A DNA stretch of 64,000 bases from Fontibacillus panacisegetis (GTDB lineage: Bacteria > Bacillota > Bacilli > Paenibacillales > Paenibacillaceae): assembly GCF_900102215.1 (NCBI RefSeq), contig NZ_FNBG01000005.1, positions 1 to 64,000 on the forward strand. The letters run 5' to 3'. A program made the position numbers and the translations under genes. The notes below the pieces were generated by a model. The model was not told the DNA's origin and made no database searches. It worked only from the letters and a program-made list of their open reading frames with translations. This document shows positions 14,450 through 22,813 of this stretch, piece after piece (within the stretch, counting starts at the first letter, position 1; every line of letters starts with the position of its first letter).

Positions 14450-16152
14450 TTCATAGGCTAATCGTAAGAAAAACGAAACCCGAAATTGAGATTATTAGGG
14501 ATATTTCCTTCAATCATAAAGGGTTAAGTCTTATTGTTGATAACACAAGTGATTCAGCAAAAGACAGCGGTAATAACGTCGGTAAAACCACAGTTGTTAA
14601 AATAATTGACTTATGCCTTGGAGCTAAATCGGTTAGAAGTTTATATTTTGATGTAGACACAAAAAGTGAGAATCATGAAATAAGAGAATTCCTAATGGAG
14701 CATAAAGTTGAAGCTGAGTTAATTCTAGTTGATCCGAATAAAAAAAAGAAAAGCAGTATTGTTAGACAATTATTTAATAGAGGAAAAAGAATCATTGATT
14801 CTATTGAATTCACCCAAGAAGAATTCTGGGGAAAACTGAAGCTTTTATTGTTTGATTTAGATGAGCACAACCCCACTTTAAGACAGTTGATCCCTAAGTT
14901 CGTTAGAGTTGATAATATAACCTCTGAAAATATGATTAAATATCTTGGAAATACAACATCTAACGATACATATGATTCAATCTATCTGTTCCTCTTTAGA
15001 ATAATAAAAAATGATTTACTCAGTAAAAAAGACACTCTTTCAGCAAATCTAAAAGAAGTAGAAACAAAAATTAGACTTTTACAACATGACGAGAATATCA
15101 GTTCGCTCGATATTTTAGAGCAACGAAAACAACTTATAGATAGCGATTTAGTAGAACTTTCAACAAAAAGAAAAAACCTTGATTATATGGAGACCTATAA
15201 GGAGGAATTGAAAAATAAAAGAAATATTATTAATTCAATTAATGAAGTAGAAGCTGAAATGCAGATGTTACAATTTGAAATAAAACAAATAACTGTAAAT
15301 ATAGAAAAATTAGAGAATGAAAAAAGCAATATAAATCATAGTCAAATAAGTTATATTTATAATGAAGCCAAAGCCTATATTGGCACAGTTAATAAAACAT
15401 TTGAAGACTTACTCCTATTTCATAATAAGATGATTCAAAATAGAATAGATTTTGTAAAGGATCAATTAACAATCAAAGAAAAGCGCTATACTGAACTGGA
15501 ATACGGAAGAGATACACTGTTAGAACAGAATAAAAACTTAACAATTGATTTACTTGATGAAGGACTACTTGAAGAGTTGAATTCTATAAACCAAAAAATA
15601 GAAGCACTTGTCCTAGAAAAAGGTGCTATAAACCAAACTATAAAAATATTAACAAGTGCTGAAACCTTAAAAGATAATTTGACTAATGATATCAAACAAA
15701 TTAGCCAACAGATGGATTCAAATAATATCAATGATATTATAGGTAAGTTTAACGTATATTTTTCGGATTACTGTGAAAAATTGTATGGTGAAAAATATTT
15801 ATTTGTATACAATAGCAAATGGAAGGAACAGAATAAATTCCCTGTTTCGCTGGATTTATTTAAGGGGAATGTAGGAACCGGAATGAAAAAGGGCATAATT
15901 GTAGCCTTTGATTTAGCTTATATAAAGTTTGCAGAAGAAATGAGCATTGTTTCTCCAAGATTTGTAATACATGATAAGTTAGAGAATACCCATATCAATC
16001 AATTGAGAACAATATTTGAATTATCTAGAGATATCAATGGCCAGTATATTGTTCCTATTCTTAGAGAAAGGGTCGACAAAATCGAATCCGCGCTAATTGA
16101 AGAGTGTAAAGTACTAGAGCTTAGTAAGGATGAAAAGTTCTTTAAAGTATAG
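14443..16152 (+). CDS. ABC-3C system ATPase (DUF2326, SMC/RecN-like)
   Basis: A 569-aa ATPase. Walker A SGNNVGKTT at about 42-50, a central coiled coil (about 200-440, rich in Glu, Lys and Leu) and the C-terminal DUF2326 block (FKGNVGTGMKKGIIVAFDLA, FVIHDKLENTH). In ABC-three-component systems such ATPases are thought to sense foreign DNA or replication structures and license the effector. It is the last gene of a four-gene overlapping operon with a strong terminator 40 bp later. The coding region is AT-richer than the surrounding chromosome, which fits transfer. Confidence 0.85.
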   Translation: MLIHRLIVRKTKPEIEIIRDISFNHKGLSLIVDNTSDSAKDSGNNVGKTTVVKIIDLCLGAKSVRSLYFDVDTKSENHEIREFLMEHKVEAELILVDPNKKKKSSIVRQLFNRGKRIIDSIEFTQEEFWGKLKLLLFDLDEHNPTLRQLIPKFVRVDNITSENMIKYLGNTTSNDTYDSIYLFLFRIIKNDLLSKKDTLSANLKEVETKIRLLQHDENISSLDILEQRKQLIDSDLVELSTKRKNLDYMETYKEELKNKRNIINSINEVEAEMQMLQFEIKQITVNIEKLENEKSNINHSQISYIYNEAKAYIGTVNKTFEDLLLFHNKMIQNRIDFVKDQLTIKEKRYTELEYGRDTLLEQNKNLTIDLLDEGLLEELNSINQKIEALVLEKGAINQTIKILTSAETLKDNLTNDIKQISQQMDSNNINDIIGKFNVYFSDYCEKLYGEKYLFVYNSKWKEQNKFPVSLDLFKGNVGTGMKKGIIVAFDLAYIKFAEEMSIVSPRFVIHDKLENTHINQLRTIFELSRDINGQYIVPILRERVDKIESALIEECKVLELSKDEKFFKV

Positions 16153-16191
16153 TGTTTAAACTGGTTCAAAGATCTACATGCTTAATTTAGA

Positions 16192-16226
16192 GAAAAACCC
16201 TTAATACTTAAGGGTTTTTCGTTTGT
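16192..16226 (+). terminator. Terminator of the ABC-3C operon
   Basis: GAAAAACCCTTAA pairs with TTAAGGGTTTTTC, followed by GTTTG. Confidence 0.88.
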
Positions 16227-16360
16227 TTAGGGTAAGTTGAAGTATGGAAAGACGAGTGAAATCAAGGTTTTTAAAAAATGTTTTCTTGAATGTTTTTTTG
16301 GTGAAAACTGCTTTTATATCAGGCTTTATTGCTTGAAAAAACAAGCTTTTACAGATGAGA

Positions 16361-16397
16361 AAAGCCGATCTTAGAGGGTCGGTCTTCTTTGTTTTGG
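16361..16397 (+). terminator. Second hairpin terminator
   Basis: GCCGATC and GGTCGGT form a short GC stem with a six-base loop, followed by CTTCTTTGTTTT. Confidence 0.55.
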
Positions 16398-16530
16398 TAT
16401 AGTTGTTCTAATTTAATTTAAAATAAATTAAATTATCGCTGAAATAAATAATTTTTTAATCCCGTTACTCAAATTACATACAACAAGCATATCAGCCATT
16501 CCTCGCTCGACAAATACACTGTTAACTCTT

Positions 16531-18456
16531 TTATTTTAGAATTTGCTCTGAATAATATTTATTAAGCAAATCTTCATCTAGATCGTTAATTTCATTTCCC
16601 ATATAAACTGTTTTATTTGTTTTAGCATGTCTACAAATGTCAAATAAATCAAGTTTCATAACCCGCTTTGAATAAAATGACTTTAATATTTCTATTTGAG
16701 GAGGTGATTTAAGAAAATCAATTATTTTATTTACCGTTATACTGCCATGATATACATCGAATTTTTGAGTGAAGTGCTGTTTAAAAGCTCCTTCATTAAT
16801 CAACATCAATGAAGGAGGAGTCCTACTTAAAAACATATTAAATGAAGACTCATCAATTATGTATACTCCATTAACCTCTAGTGGTCTACCTATCATAGAA
16901 GTTGTTATTAAAATGCGATGATAATTTTCAATTTGAAAATCATTATCTAAAGTTAATTGCTCTTTAATAAGAGTAGGATTGTTACTGAAAAAGTCAGCTA
17001 TTCTATTAATTTGCGCTGTCTCTTTATAGAGTTTAAATAAATGATTAGCATGTTGTCTTGTAGTGTATGGCTGAACATGGGCTTTACATTCGACAAAAAA
17101 TATATCATTCTCCATAACAAAAGCCACATCACATTCATATTCAGTATCGTTTACTCTTTTGTACAAAGATGAATATTTTATTTTATTTATTTTAAATCCA
17201 GCTTTCAATCTATCTTCAAACCCTTTTCCCTTAAAATTCAGTTTACTATTTCTGGTTAAAAAGTTTGAAGAAAGTGCTCTTGCCGGGTCAGCATATATCA
17301 TTAGCGAAGGTATTAGTACAAACTGATCATCCACTTTAATTAACGGGCAATCCAAGATATCTTGCGATTTGTTATTAAATGTAAATATATTAAAAATACT
17401 TTCAAATTCTATGTTTGAAAAACCATTTTTTAAATATAATTCTTTCCACATTTTCTTTGTTTTACTAATGCAATAATTTTTAATTCTATATCCATTTCTT
17501 CTAGCATGTGTAGCAAGAAATCTTTTGCATTCATTAATGAGTAATTGATATGCCTTAATCCATTTTGAAAGTTTAATATTTTCCACCTTTTCTTCCAAGG
17601 TTGGTGTACCGAAATACAACGTAGAGAATAGATACGTTAACTTTTCTAGCTCATCAGACAATTCATAATCTGATTCCTTATTCAATACTTTTCCCACAGC
17701 ACTCATTTGCCAACCTTCACGCAAGTTAACAAACCTTTCATTTGAAATGATATTATTCAACTCAAATTCATTGTCTGAAATCTCAAATGTTATTTTGTTG
17801 TGAATTTCACCTAGAATATTTACTTTAGAATACTTCCAGTACTCAATCATATCGTTTATTTCGTTCCAGTATGTACTAAAGAATATATGTTTACTTGATA
17901 TATCAAGATATTGAGCTTCAATAAATTTATTACTTCCGCAAAATTCATAGTTATTGAACATAAAGAACTTTAAAATCATTCCTGTAGACTCGATTGCAGA
18001 ATCCCTCAACGCAACTTTTAAATTGAAATTTTTACTTTTATCTGTATTCCCACTTAGGCCATATAGATATCTTTCAAGAGAAAGCAAATAAGAAACCACT
18101 TGATATTTATCTACTTCTTTCCCTAGTTTATCGAAATATGCTGAACGCATTTGATTAAATTTAGCAATAATATCTTCAATAATTTCTGATTCAGTAATTA
18201 AGTTATTTACTTTTCTTTTTTCATCATCTTTAATCAATGGCAAAAGCGTATCAATTATTTTATTAAATATCTCTTTGTTTTTTGTATCTTCATAAAAACT
18301 AACAGCGATACCTGATGCCTTTATAATTGATATTACCTTGTCAATTCCTTGAGATTCTAAAATACTTAATAAATATGCCAGTATGTTATCAAAGCCTTTT
18401 TTTATTTCGTTTTCAAATTTATAAAAATTATAATTGTCTGGATCTAAAAGATTCAT
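16531..18456 (-). CDS. PD-(D/E)XK-like nuclease candidate, 641 aa
   Basis: A large protein with a helical N-terminal 400 residues of no known family. Then, around residues 425-475, GKGFEDRLKAGF, TEYECDVAFVMENDIFFVEC and K follow: the Glu, Asp, Glu-X-Lys order of the PD-(D/E)XK nuclease fold (NERD/Mrr-like). It could be a restriction-type effector. ATG 18456 is preferred because AGGAG is eight bases upstream. It is divergent from the SMC-like ATPase gene at 18804. The whole gene is AT-rich, as island cargo often is. Confidence 0.6.
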   Translation of the reverse strand: MNLLDPDNYNFYKFENEIKKGFDNILAYLLSILESQGIDKVISIIKASGIAVSFYEDTKNKEIFNKIIDTLLPLIKDDEKRKVNNLITESEIIEDIIAKFNQMRSAYFDKLGKEVDKYQVVSYLLSLERYLYGLSGNTDKSKNFNLKVALRDSAIESTGMILKFFMFNNYEFCGSNKFIEAQYLDISSKHIFFSTYWNEINDMIEYWKYSKVNILGEIHNKITFEISDNEFELNNIISNERFVNLREGWQMSAVGKVLNKESDYELSDELEKLTYLFSTLYFGTPTLEEKVENIKLSKWIKAYQLLINECKRFLATHARRNGYRIKNYCISKTKKMWKELYLKNGFSNIEFESIFNIFTFNNKSQDILDCPLIKVDDQFVLIPSLMIYADPARALSSNFLTRNSKLNFKGKGFEDRLKAGFKINKIKYSSLYKRVNDTEYECDVAFVMENDIFFVECKAHVQPYTTRQHANHLFKLYKETAQINRIADFFSNNPTLIKEQLTLDNDFQIENYHRILITTSMIGRPLEVNGVYIIDESSFNMFLSRTPPSLMLINEGAFKQHFTQKFDVYHGSITVNKIIDFLKSPPQIEILKSFYSKRVMKLDLFDICRHAKTNKTVYMGNEINDLDEDLLNKYYSEQILK

Positions 18457-18803
18457 TTTTACCACTCCTATAATAAAAATTTATTGGAGAATATCAAATA
18501 AAGATTGATTATTATCACCCTGAAAATAATATCATGCAAATATTTAATTTATACAATAAGAGATTGAATTAAATTATACAGACCCTTAGATATTCTTACT
18601 ATGATCAACTACCTTTATCTGATCTAAAAAAGGAAAATGCCGGAAAACGTCGAATTTAGTTCTTAAGTTTATGTAGAATAAAACGTTTTTCATAGTGGGA
18701 TGCCTTGCTGAATATCTTGATTTAGAGCTAATAGAAAAAGCAGTATTAAAAATAAGAAACCAAGTTATAAAGGTGAAGAATAAAGAGAAATCGGGGTGTT
18801 ATC
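18457..18803. other. AT-rich divergent intergenic region
   Basis: About 350 bases between the divergent 641-aa gene and the SMC-like ATPase. No ORF with an SD, no tRNA and no clear repeat were seen. It should hold the promoters for both flanking units, though no convincing -35/-10 pair was fixed. Confidence 0.4.
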
Positions 18804-19946
18804 TTGAGTAAAATTATTATTAAGAGGCTTTATATTAACCCGCAACTTACAATAAATTTCAATGAGGGACAAAACTATATTATCGGATTAAATGGTTCAG
18901 GTAAAACAACTTTGTTCAACTTGATTCAATATTTATTAGGTCTGAAAGGTAACTTTACGAGATTAATAAATTACTGGTCATTCGATTCCCCTTATCTGGA
19001 ATGCAAGTTTAAAGATAAGAGTGTGCGTATTTCGAGAAAATCACCTTCTAATATGATTTTTTTTGAAGGGGATATACATAGGCAAGCCAAAGCAAACTCA
19101 ATTGAGTTAAATCAAATATATACTGAATTAATGAATATAAAATTTGTTTCACCATTTAATGAGCTTGCTACGCTTGATATATTGGGACATTCTTTTTATG
19201 CTGAACTGGATATTAAAGGGAATAGCAAAGAGAAGCAGGACACATACCATAAGATTGTTGGCTATAATTCAGAATACCTAGACTCAATAGAAAAGGATAT
19301 TAAAACAATTGAAAATGAAGTAGCATTTGATAACCATGGATTGAAAATGGTTGAGAAATACAAAAACGGCGTAGAGAATTCCATAGCAAAAATCATCGAA
19401 GATAATACATTAAACAAGTTGAATGACATAATAGGTTTTGAATATAAAAAAATCAAAGAAAAAATAATAGAAAATTATAATTTAATGGAAAGAGCACGTA
19501 CTATATTAATACAAGAAAAGGAATTTAGCGAAGAGTTTATCAATGAACAATTATCAATTATTGATGCTTTTTTTTATCATACTATAAATCATTTAACCAA
19601 ACGGAACGAGAATTTCTATAATTTTAAAGACGTCATGAAGCAAAGGAATATTAATGTCTTTTCATATGGGGAGAAGAATATTATTCTTTTCGTTTTACGG
19701 TTAACTTTTTGTAGAGATGTAAAAGATTTAAAATATAATAATGGTGCGGGAATATTAGTAACAGATGATTTGCTTTCTGTAAACGATGCTGATTCTTCTA
19801 CAGGAGTTACTGAAAAAATTACTGAAGTTGTGAATGAAGGGGCGCTCCAATATATCAGTTTCAGCCGTTATAATAGCTATATTCCCAAGGAGCATGTGGT
19901 TTTTGAGATGCCTGGCATACAAGGAGGAGGTATCTTTGAAAGATAA
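18804..19946 (+). CDS. SMC-like ABC ATPase, 380 aa
   Basis: Walker A GLNGSGKTT at 28-36, a central helical region without a long coiled coil, FSYGEKNIILFVLRL as the signature-like segment (about 290-305) and ILVTDDLLSVND as Walker B (two acidic residues). The short, coil-poor build is like OLD or AAA_23-type defence ATPases rather than a true SMC. The start is TTG 18804 behind GGGGTG. Its last codons overlap the next gene by 11 bp, so the two products probably work together at the membrane. Confidence 0.75.
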   Translation: MSKIIIKRLYINPQLTINFNEGQNYIIGLNGSGKTTLFNLIQYLLGLKGNFTRLINYWSFDSPYLECKFKDKSVRISRKSPSNMIFFEGDIHRQAKANSIELNQIYTELMNIKFVSPFNELATLDILGHSFYAELDIKGNSKEKQDTYHKIVGYNSEYLDSIEKDIKTIENEVAFDNHGLKMVEKYKNGVENSIAKIIEDNTLNKLNDIIGFEYKKIKEKIIENYNLMERARTILIQEKEFSEEFINEQLSIIDAFFYHTINHLTKRNENFYNFKDVMKQRNINVFSYGEKNIILFVLRLTFCRDVKDLKYNNGAGILVTDDLLSVNDADSSTGVTEKITEVVNEGALQYISFSRYNSYIPKEHVVFEMPGIQGGGIFER

Positions 19947-20703
19947 AAGTAAACTTTCTGTGATAGTTGCTATTATAAGTTCTTTCATATCTTTATTAGT
20001 ATTATTATTTGGTAATAATATATACGATAGATTAAATAATAACTCTACGTTAATAATTGAAACTAGTAAGACCAACCAATTTTTACCTGACAAGCTACTC
20101 GAAATAATGAATGATAATACTCTCAAGAATAATAACAGGCCATCTGCTGATTCATTAAGAGTCATAAAAATTAAAAATAAAGGAATTTCTTCGAAAAATT
20201 TAAGAATCCAGTTAGATTTAGATGGTTCAATATTCGATTATAAAATAGAAAGTACTGAATCAATTAAAGACAGCAGCATTAGTTCTAACTCAACAGTAAT
20301 TGTTAATATGGATAGGTTATCTCAAAATGCTTCTATAGAATTAATAATATGGTTTCATGAAGACTATAAAAACTTCTATGCCTCTTATTCCGATGATATT
20401 TCGAGTAATATAATTCCATATAACGAGAATAAAAATACAACTAAAAGGTCAATTGTTATCATAATTTTAGTTGTAATATTTATTGAGTCTGTATTATTTA
20501 TAATAAATTCACTTAGACGAATGAATATAGCTAAAAAAGAACGAGAAAAGACTGAACTTCTAGACTATGTTTTAACTGGAATCAATAATAGCTTTTCAGA
20601 AGAAGATACAACAATTAGTGAATCTGAAAGTAAATCACCTGGTCCATCAGAGAAAGACCACGCTTTGGAAAGATTAAGTAAATTAATAGAGAAGAAAAGC
20701 TAA
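19936..20703 (+). CDS. Membrane partner of the SMC-like ATPase, 255 aa
   Basis: TTG 19936 is chosen because AAGGAGGAGG ends five bases before it. An earlier in-frame ATG (19834) would lie deep in the ATPase gene without an SD. Product: helix at 7-26, an extracytoplasmic-like domain of about 140 residues, a second helix (SIVIIILVVIFIESVLFII) and a charged cytoplasmic tail with an acidic end (SFSEEDTTISESESKSPGPS). Possibly the membrane effector of an ATPase-triggered system. Not a known family. Confidence 0.65.
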   Translation: MKDKSKLSVIVAIISSFISLLVLLFGNNIYDRLNNNSTLIIETSKTNQFLPDKLLEIMNDNTLKNNNRPSADSLRVIKIKNKGISSKNLRIQLDLDGSIFDYKIESTESIKDSSISSNSTVIVNMDRLSQNASIELIIWFHEDYKNFYASYSDDISSNIIPYNENKNTTKRSIVIIILVVIFIESVLFIINSLRRMNIAKKEREKTELLDYVLTGINNSFSEEDTTISESESKSPGPSEKDHALERLSKLIEKKS

Positions 20704-21258
20704 TCTTATTGGATTGGTAGATTAAGATGGAGTCTTTCCAGAATACATAATAGGGTACCTCGGGGTTACGATGCCATTAAGAAAAAAATGCTCAATGATA
20801 CTAACCGTTGAGAAACGGGTTCATCTTGACCGCAAATAATTATTCAGACACTTCTTTTCAAGCCATTCCAGCATAGAAAATGTTGCTTGAATGAAGCCAG
20901 CATTCACAGGTACAAAGGTGGCATCAGCGCATGCAAGGTCGCCAAGTTTATTGGTTTGCCGGAATCCCTTGTCCAGACTGTATCTACAGTCGATGATTCC
21001 GATACTTAGAACAAGCTCAAAACACCAATTTTAAAATTCAGGATCTAATTGATGTGATTCAAACAAGGATAAAAAAAGAGCAGAAGCATTTAGCTCCTGC
21101 TCAATTATTTGCTAACATTTTTGCTAACATGGCTGCATATCCCAATCCTCGAACATAGAGAGTATGGAACACAAAAAAGTGCCTTAAACCAGCATGGCTA
21201 AAGGCTTTAAGCTCGATTTTCTCGTAGTGTAGAAAAGGCACTAAAAGAACTACTTCAA
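20704..21258. other. Right flank of island 1, decayed sequence
   Basis: No intact gene. A 38-codon rightward reading near 20900-21010 (ISACKVAKFIGLPESLVQTV) looks like the tail of a helical protein, without a start. A hairpin at 21074-21100 (GAGCAGAAGC, then GCTCCTGCTC) and two TTTGCTAAC units at 21108-21128 match the left end of the island. Confidence 0.4.
21108..21128. repeat. Candidate integrase arm sites, right (TTTGCTAAC twice)
   Basis: Tandem pair matching 6351-6370, same orientation, 130 bp inside attR. One extra T separates the units. Confidence 0.45.
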
Positions 21259-21314
21259 GACTTAAAATCCTGCGGTACGTGAGTACCGTACAGGTTCGCC
21301 CCCCGTCCTCGGCA
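21259..21314 (+). repeat. attR of island 1 (partial tRNA-Leu)
   Basis: The 3' 56 bases of tRNA-Leu with two changes (both in the T arm region). The acceptor 5' half and D arm are missing, so it is not a tRNA gene. The sequence after it, to about 21365, still resembles the tRNA terminator with decay. From 21366 to 21646 no gene was seen. Confidence 0.9.
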
Positions 21315-21646
21315 TCAATGAAATCAAGGGTTTCAGCTCATTTGGGCTGGAACCTTTGTTCGTTCAAAAAAGGTTGAAGAGGGGATTTTGTTATGCTGAA
21401 TTCCTGTTATTCAGACTTTTATGACAAAAAGCAACATTACTTAATATATAAGAAATGCTACTTTTTTACTATTTACATAAAATTTAGCTAGAGTTATTGT
21501 TGAATAGGAAATAATTAACTTACAGAAAATTTCAAATTTTTTCGTAATGTAACAAGGAGGGATGTAAGAACAATAAAGCGTGCGAATCTATGTCTTCTTT
21601 GTCGGCAGACTGTGGTGTAAAAATCTGAATTAGAGGAGCGAGAACT

Positions 21647-22414
21647 GTGAAAGCAATGAAAAAACTATTTGCTGGATTAATGCTGTTTACTCTGATTTTT
21701 GGTATTTCTTTTGCTGGATCGGCATTTGCCAGCGGCAACGAGGTCAAGCTTATCGACTCTGAAGTCAGCGTTATTTATAAACCTGGGTATGTCGGATTCA
21801 GCGGCAATATTGAAGTTGCGAATCTGGGACCCGTGAAGAATGTAACTGTCCATTACACAACAGATGACACAACTTGGTATGATACGAGTGCGTATTATGT
21901 AGGGCCGACGGATGCAAGCAATGAGAAATGGCATTTTAGCATCTCCACAAATGGTTCTACCACAGATCATTCCGAGTTGAAGAATCTGAACTTCATAAAG
22001 TTTGCCATTAAATACGAAGTGAATAACCAGACCTATTGGGATAACAACGGGTCAGCGAACTATTACAATGAAGTGAATAGTACATTTCCCCTAAGATCCG
22101 TCATTTTGGGCGCACCAAATGTGCTTAACGCCAATAGTACTCTGAGCAATGGTACATTCAGCGGCAATATCTATGTGAAAAACCTGAATCCGACGAAAAC
22201 AGTAAAAATACGGTACACCACGGACAACTGGGCAACGACTCATGAGGGCTACGCCACTTATAATGGCTCCTTGAATAATTTCAACAGTGTTGAAAACTGG
22301 AACTACAGCATCAACGTTCCGGGTGCTACAAATGTTAAATATGCGATTGAGTATACAACTGGCGGGCAAACCTATTGGGATAATAACTATGGCAATAATT
22401 ACGAGGTACAATAA
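21647..22414 (+). CDS. Secreted protein with two CBM21 starch-binding modules
   Basis: A 255-aa protein with a signal peptide (KKLFAGLMLFTLIFGIS, cut after SAFA). Two similar modules follow (about 32-140 and 145-255), each with the CBM21 pattern: V(E/K)NLxPxKxVxxxYTTD, W, then YWDNN near the end. CBM21/53 modules bind alpha-glucans. No catalytic domain is attached, so it likely serves as a surface or secreted polysaccharide binder. GTG 21647 has GAGGAG eight bases upstream. Single gene with its own terminator. Confidence 0.85.
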   Translation: MKAMKKLFAGLMLFTLIFGISFAGSAFASGNEVKLIDSEVSVIYKPGYVGFSGNIEVANLGPVKNVTVHYTTDDTTWYDTSAYYVGPTDASNEKWHFSISTNGSTTDHSELKNLNFIKFAIKYEVNNQTYWDNNGSANYYNEVNSTFPLRSVILGAPNVLNANSTLSNGTFSGNIYVKNLNPTKTVKIRYTTDNWATTHEGYATYNGSLNNFNSVENWNYSINVPGATNVKYAIEYTTGGQTYWDNNYGNNYEVQ

Positions 22415-22433
22415 TTCATTTTAATATTCAATA

Positions 22434-22486
22434 AGAGAGGATCACAGGCGGTAACTATTCCGCTCTGTGATCCTTTTCTCTGTGAA
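22434..22486 (+). terminator. Terminator after the CBM21 gene
   Basis: GAGAGGATCACAG pairs with CTGTGATCCTTTTCTC. It may work in both directions. Confidence 0.85.
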
Positions 22487-22513
22487 TTAACGCATGTTTG
22501 TTTCTGAGTTTAT

Positions 22514-22657
22514 TTAGGGAAGGTGTCCTTTTTCTTCACCTGTAGACCCTCTGCCTTTGCGCAGGGCTTCCTCCTCATGGCTTAGTTCCCGTTGATCATG
22601 CCCAGAAAAAGGGTGAAATGGTAGATTCCCATCGGCATACTGTACTGAGCTCTGCAC
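22514..22657 (-). CDS. Possible small protein, 47 aa
   Basis: A reverse-strand reading from GTG 22657: [20 protein letters not shown] then [20 protein letters not shown]. The composition looks coding, but the SD is poor, so it may be a small protein or a gene tail. Not recognised. Confidence 0.3.
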   Translation of the reverse strand: MQSSVQYADGNLPFHPFSGHDQRELSHEEEALRKGRGSTGEEKGHLP

Positions 22658-22742
22658 ATCCTAGTCCACTCTCAGCTAGAAGAGGTTTTTTTAGGACCAA
22701 TGTATTATTTTTTTCATATGTCTTACGAAATTTAGCCCATTT

Positions 22743-22750
22743 GCCGATAA
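22743..22750 (+). promoter_or_regulatory. Candidate SigD (FliA-type) -10 element
   Basis: GCCGATAA differs by one base from the SigD -10 GCCGATAT and lies 64 bp before the Big_2 gene. The -35 (TAAA expected) is poor. TTGCCG (22741-22746) can also pair with CGGCAA (22777-22782). Confidence 0.35.
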
Positions 22751-22813
22751 AGTACGCATAGGGCTGGATGAGTCTCCGGCAACGATGACTACCAAATTAA
22801 AGGAGAGAAATGA

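Noticed and set aside
19834-19935. N-terminal extension of the 19936 membrane protein
   Set aside because: It would lie within the ATPase gene without an SD, while AAGGAGGAGG sits just before TTG 19936.
21259-21314. A second tRNA-Leu
   Set aside because: Only the 3' 56 bases are present; it is the attR copy.
22741-22800. c-di-GMP (GEMM) riboswitch
   Set aside because: A few GEMM-like words occur but the conserved CAAACC and GCAAAGCC cores are missing.
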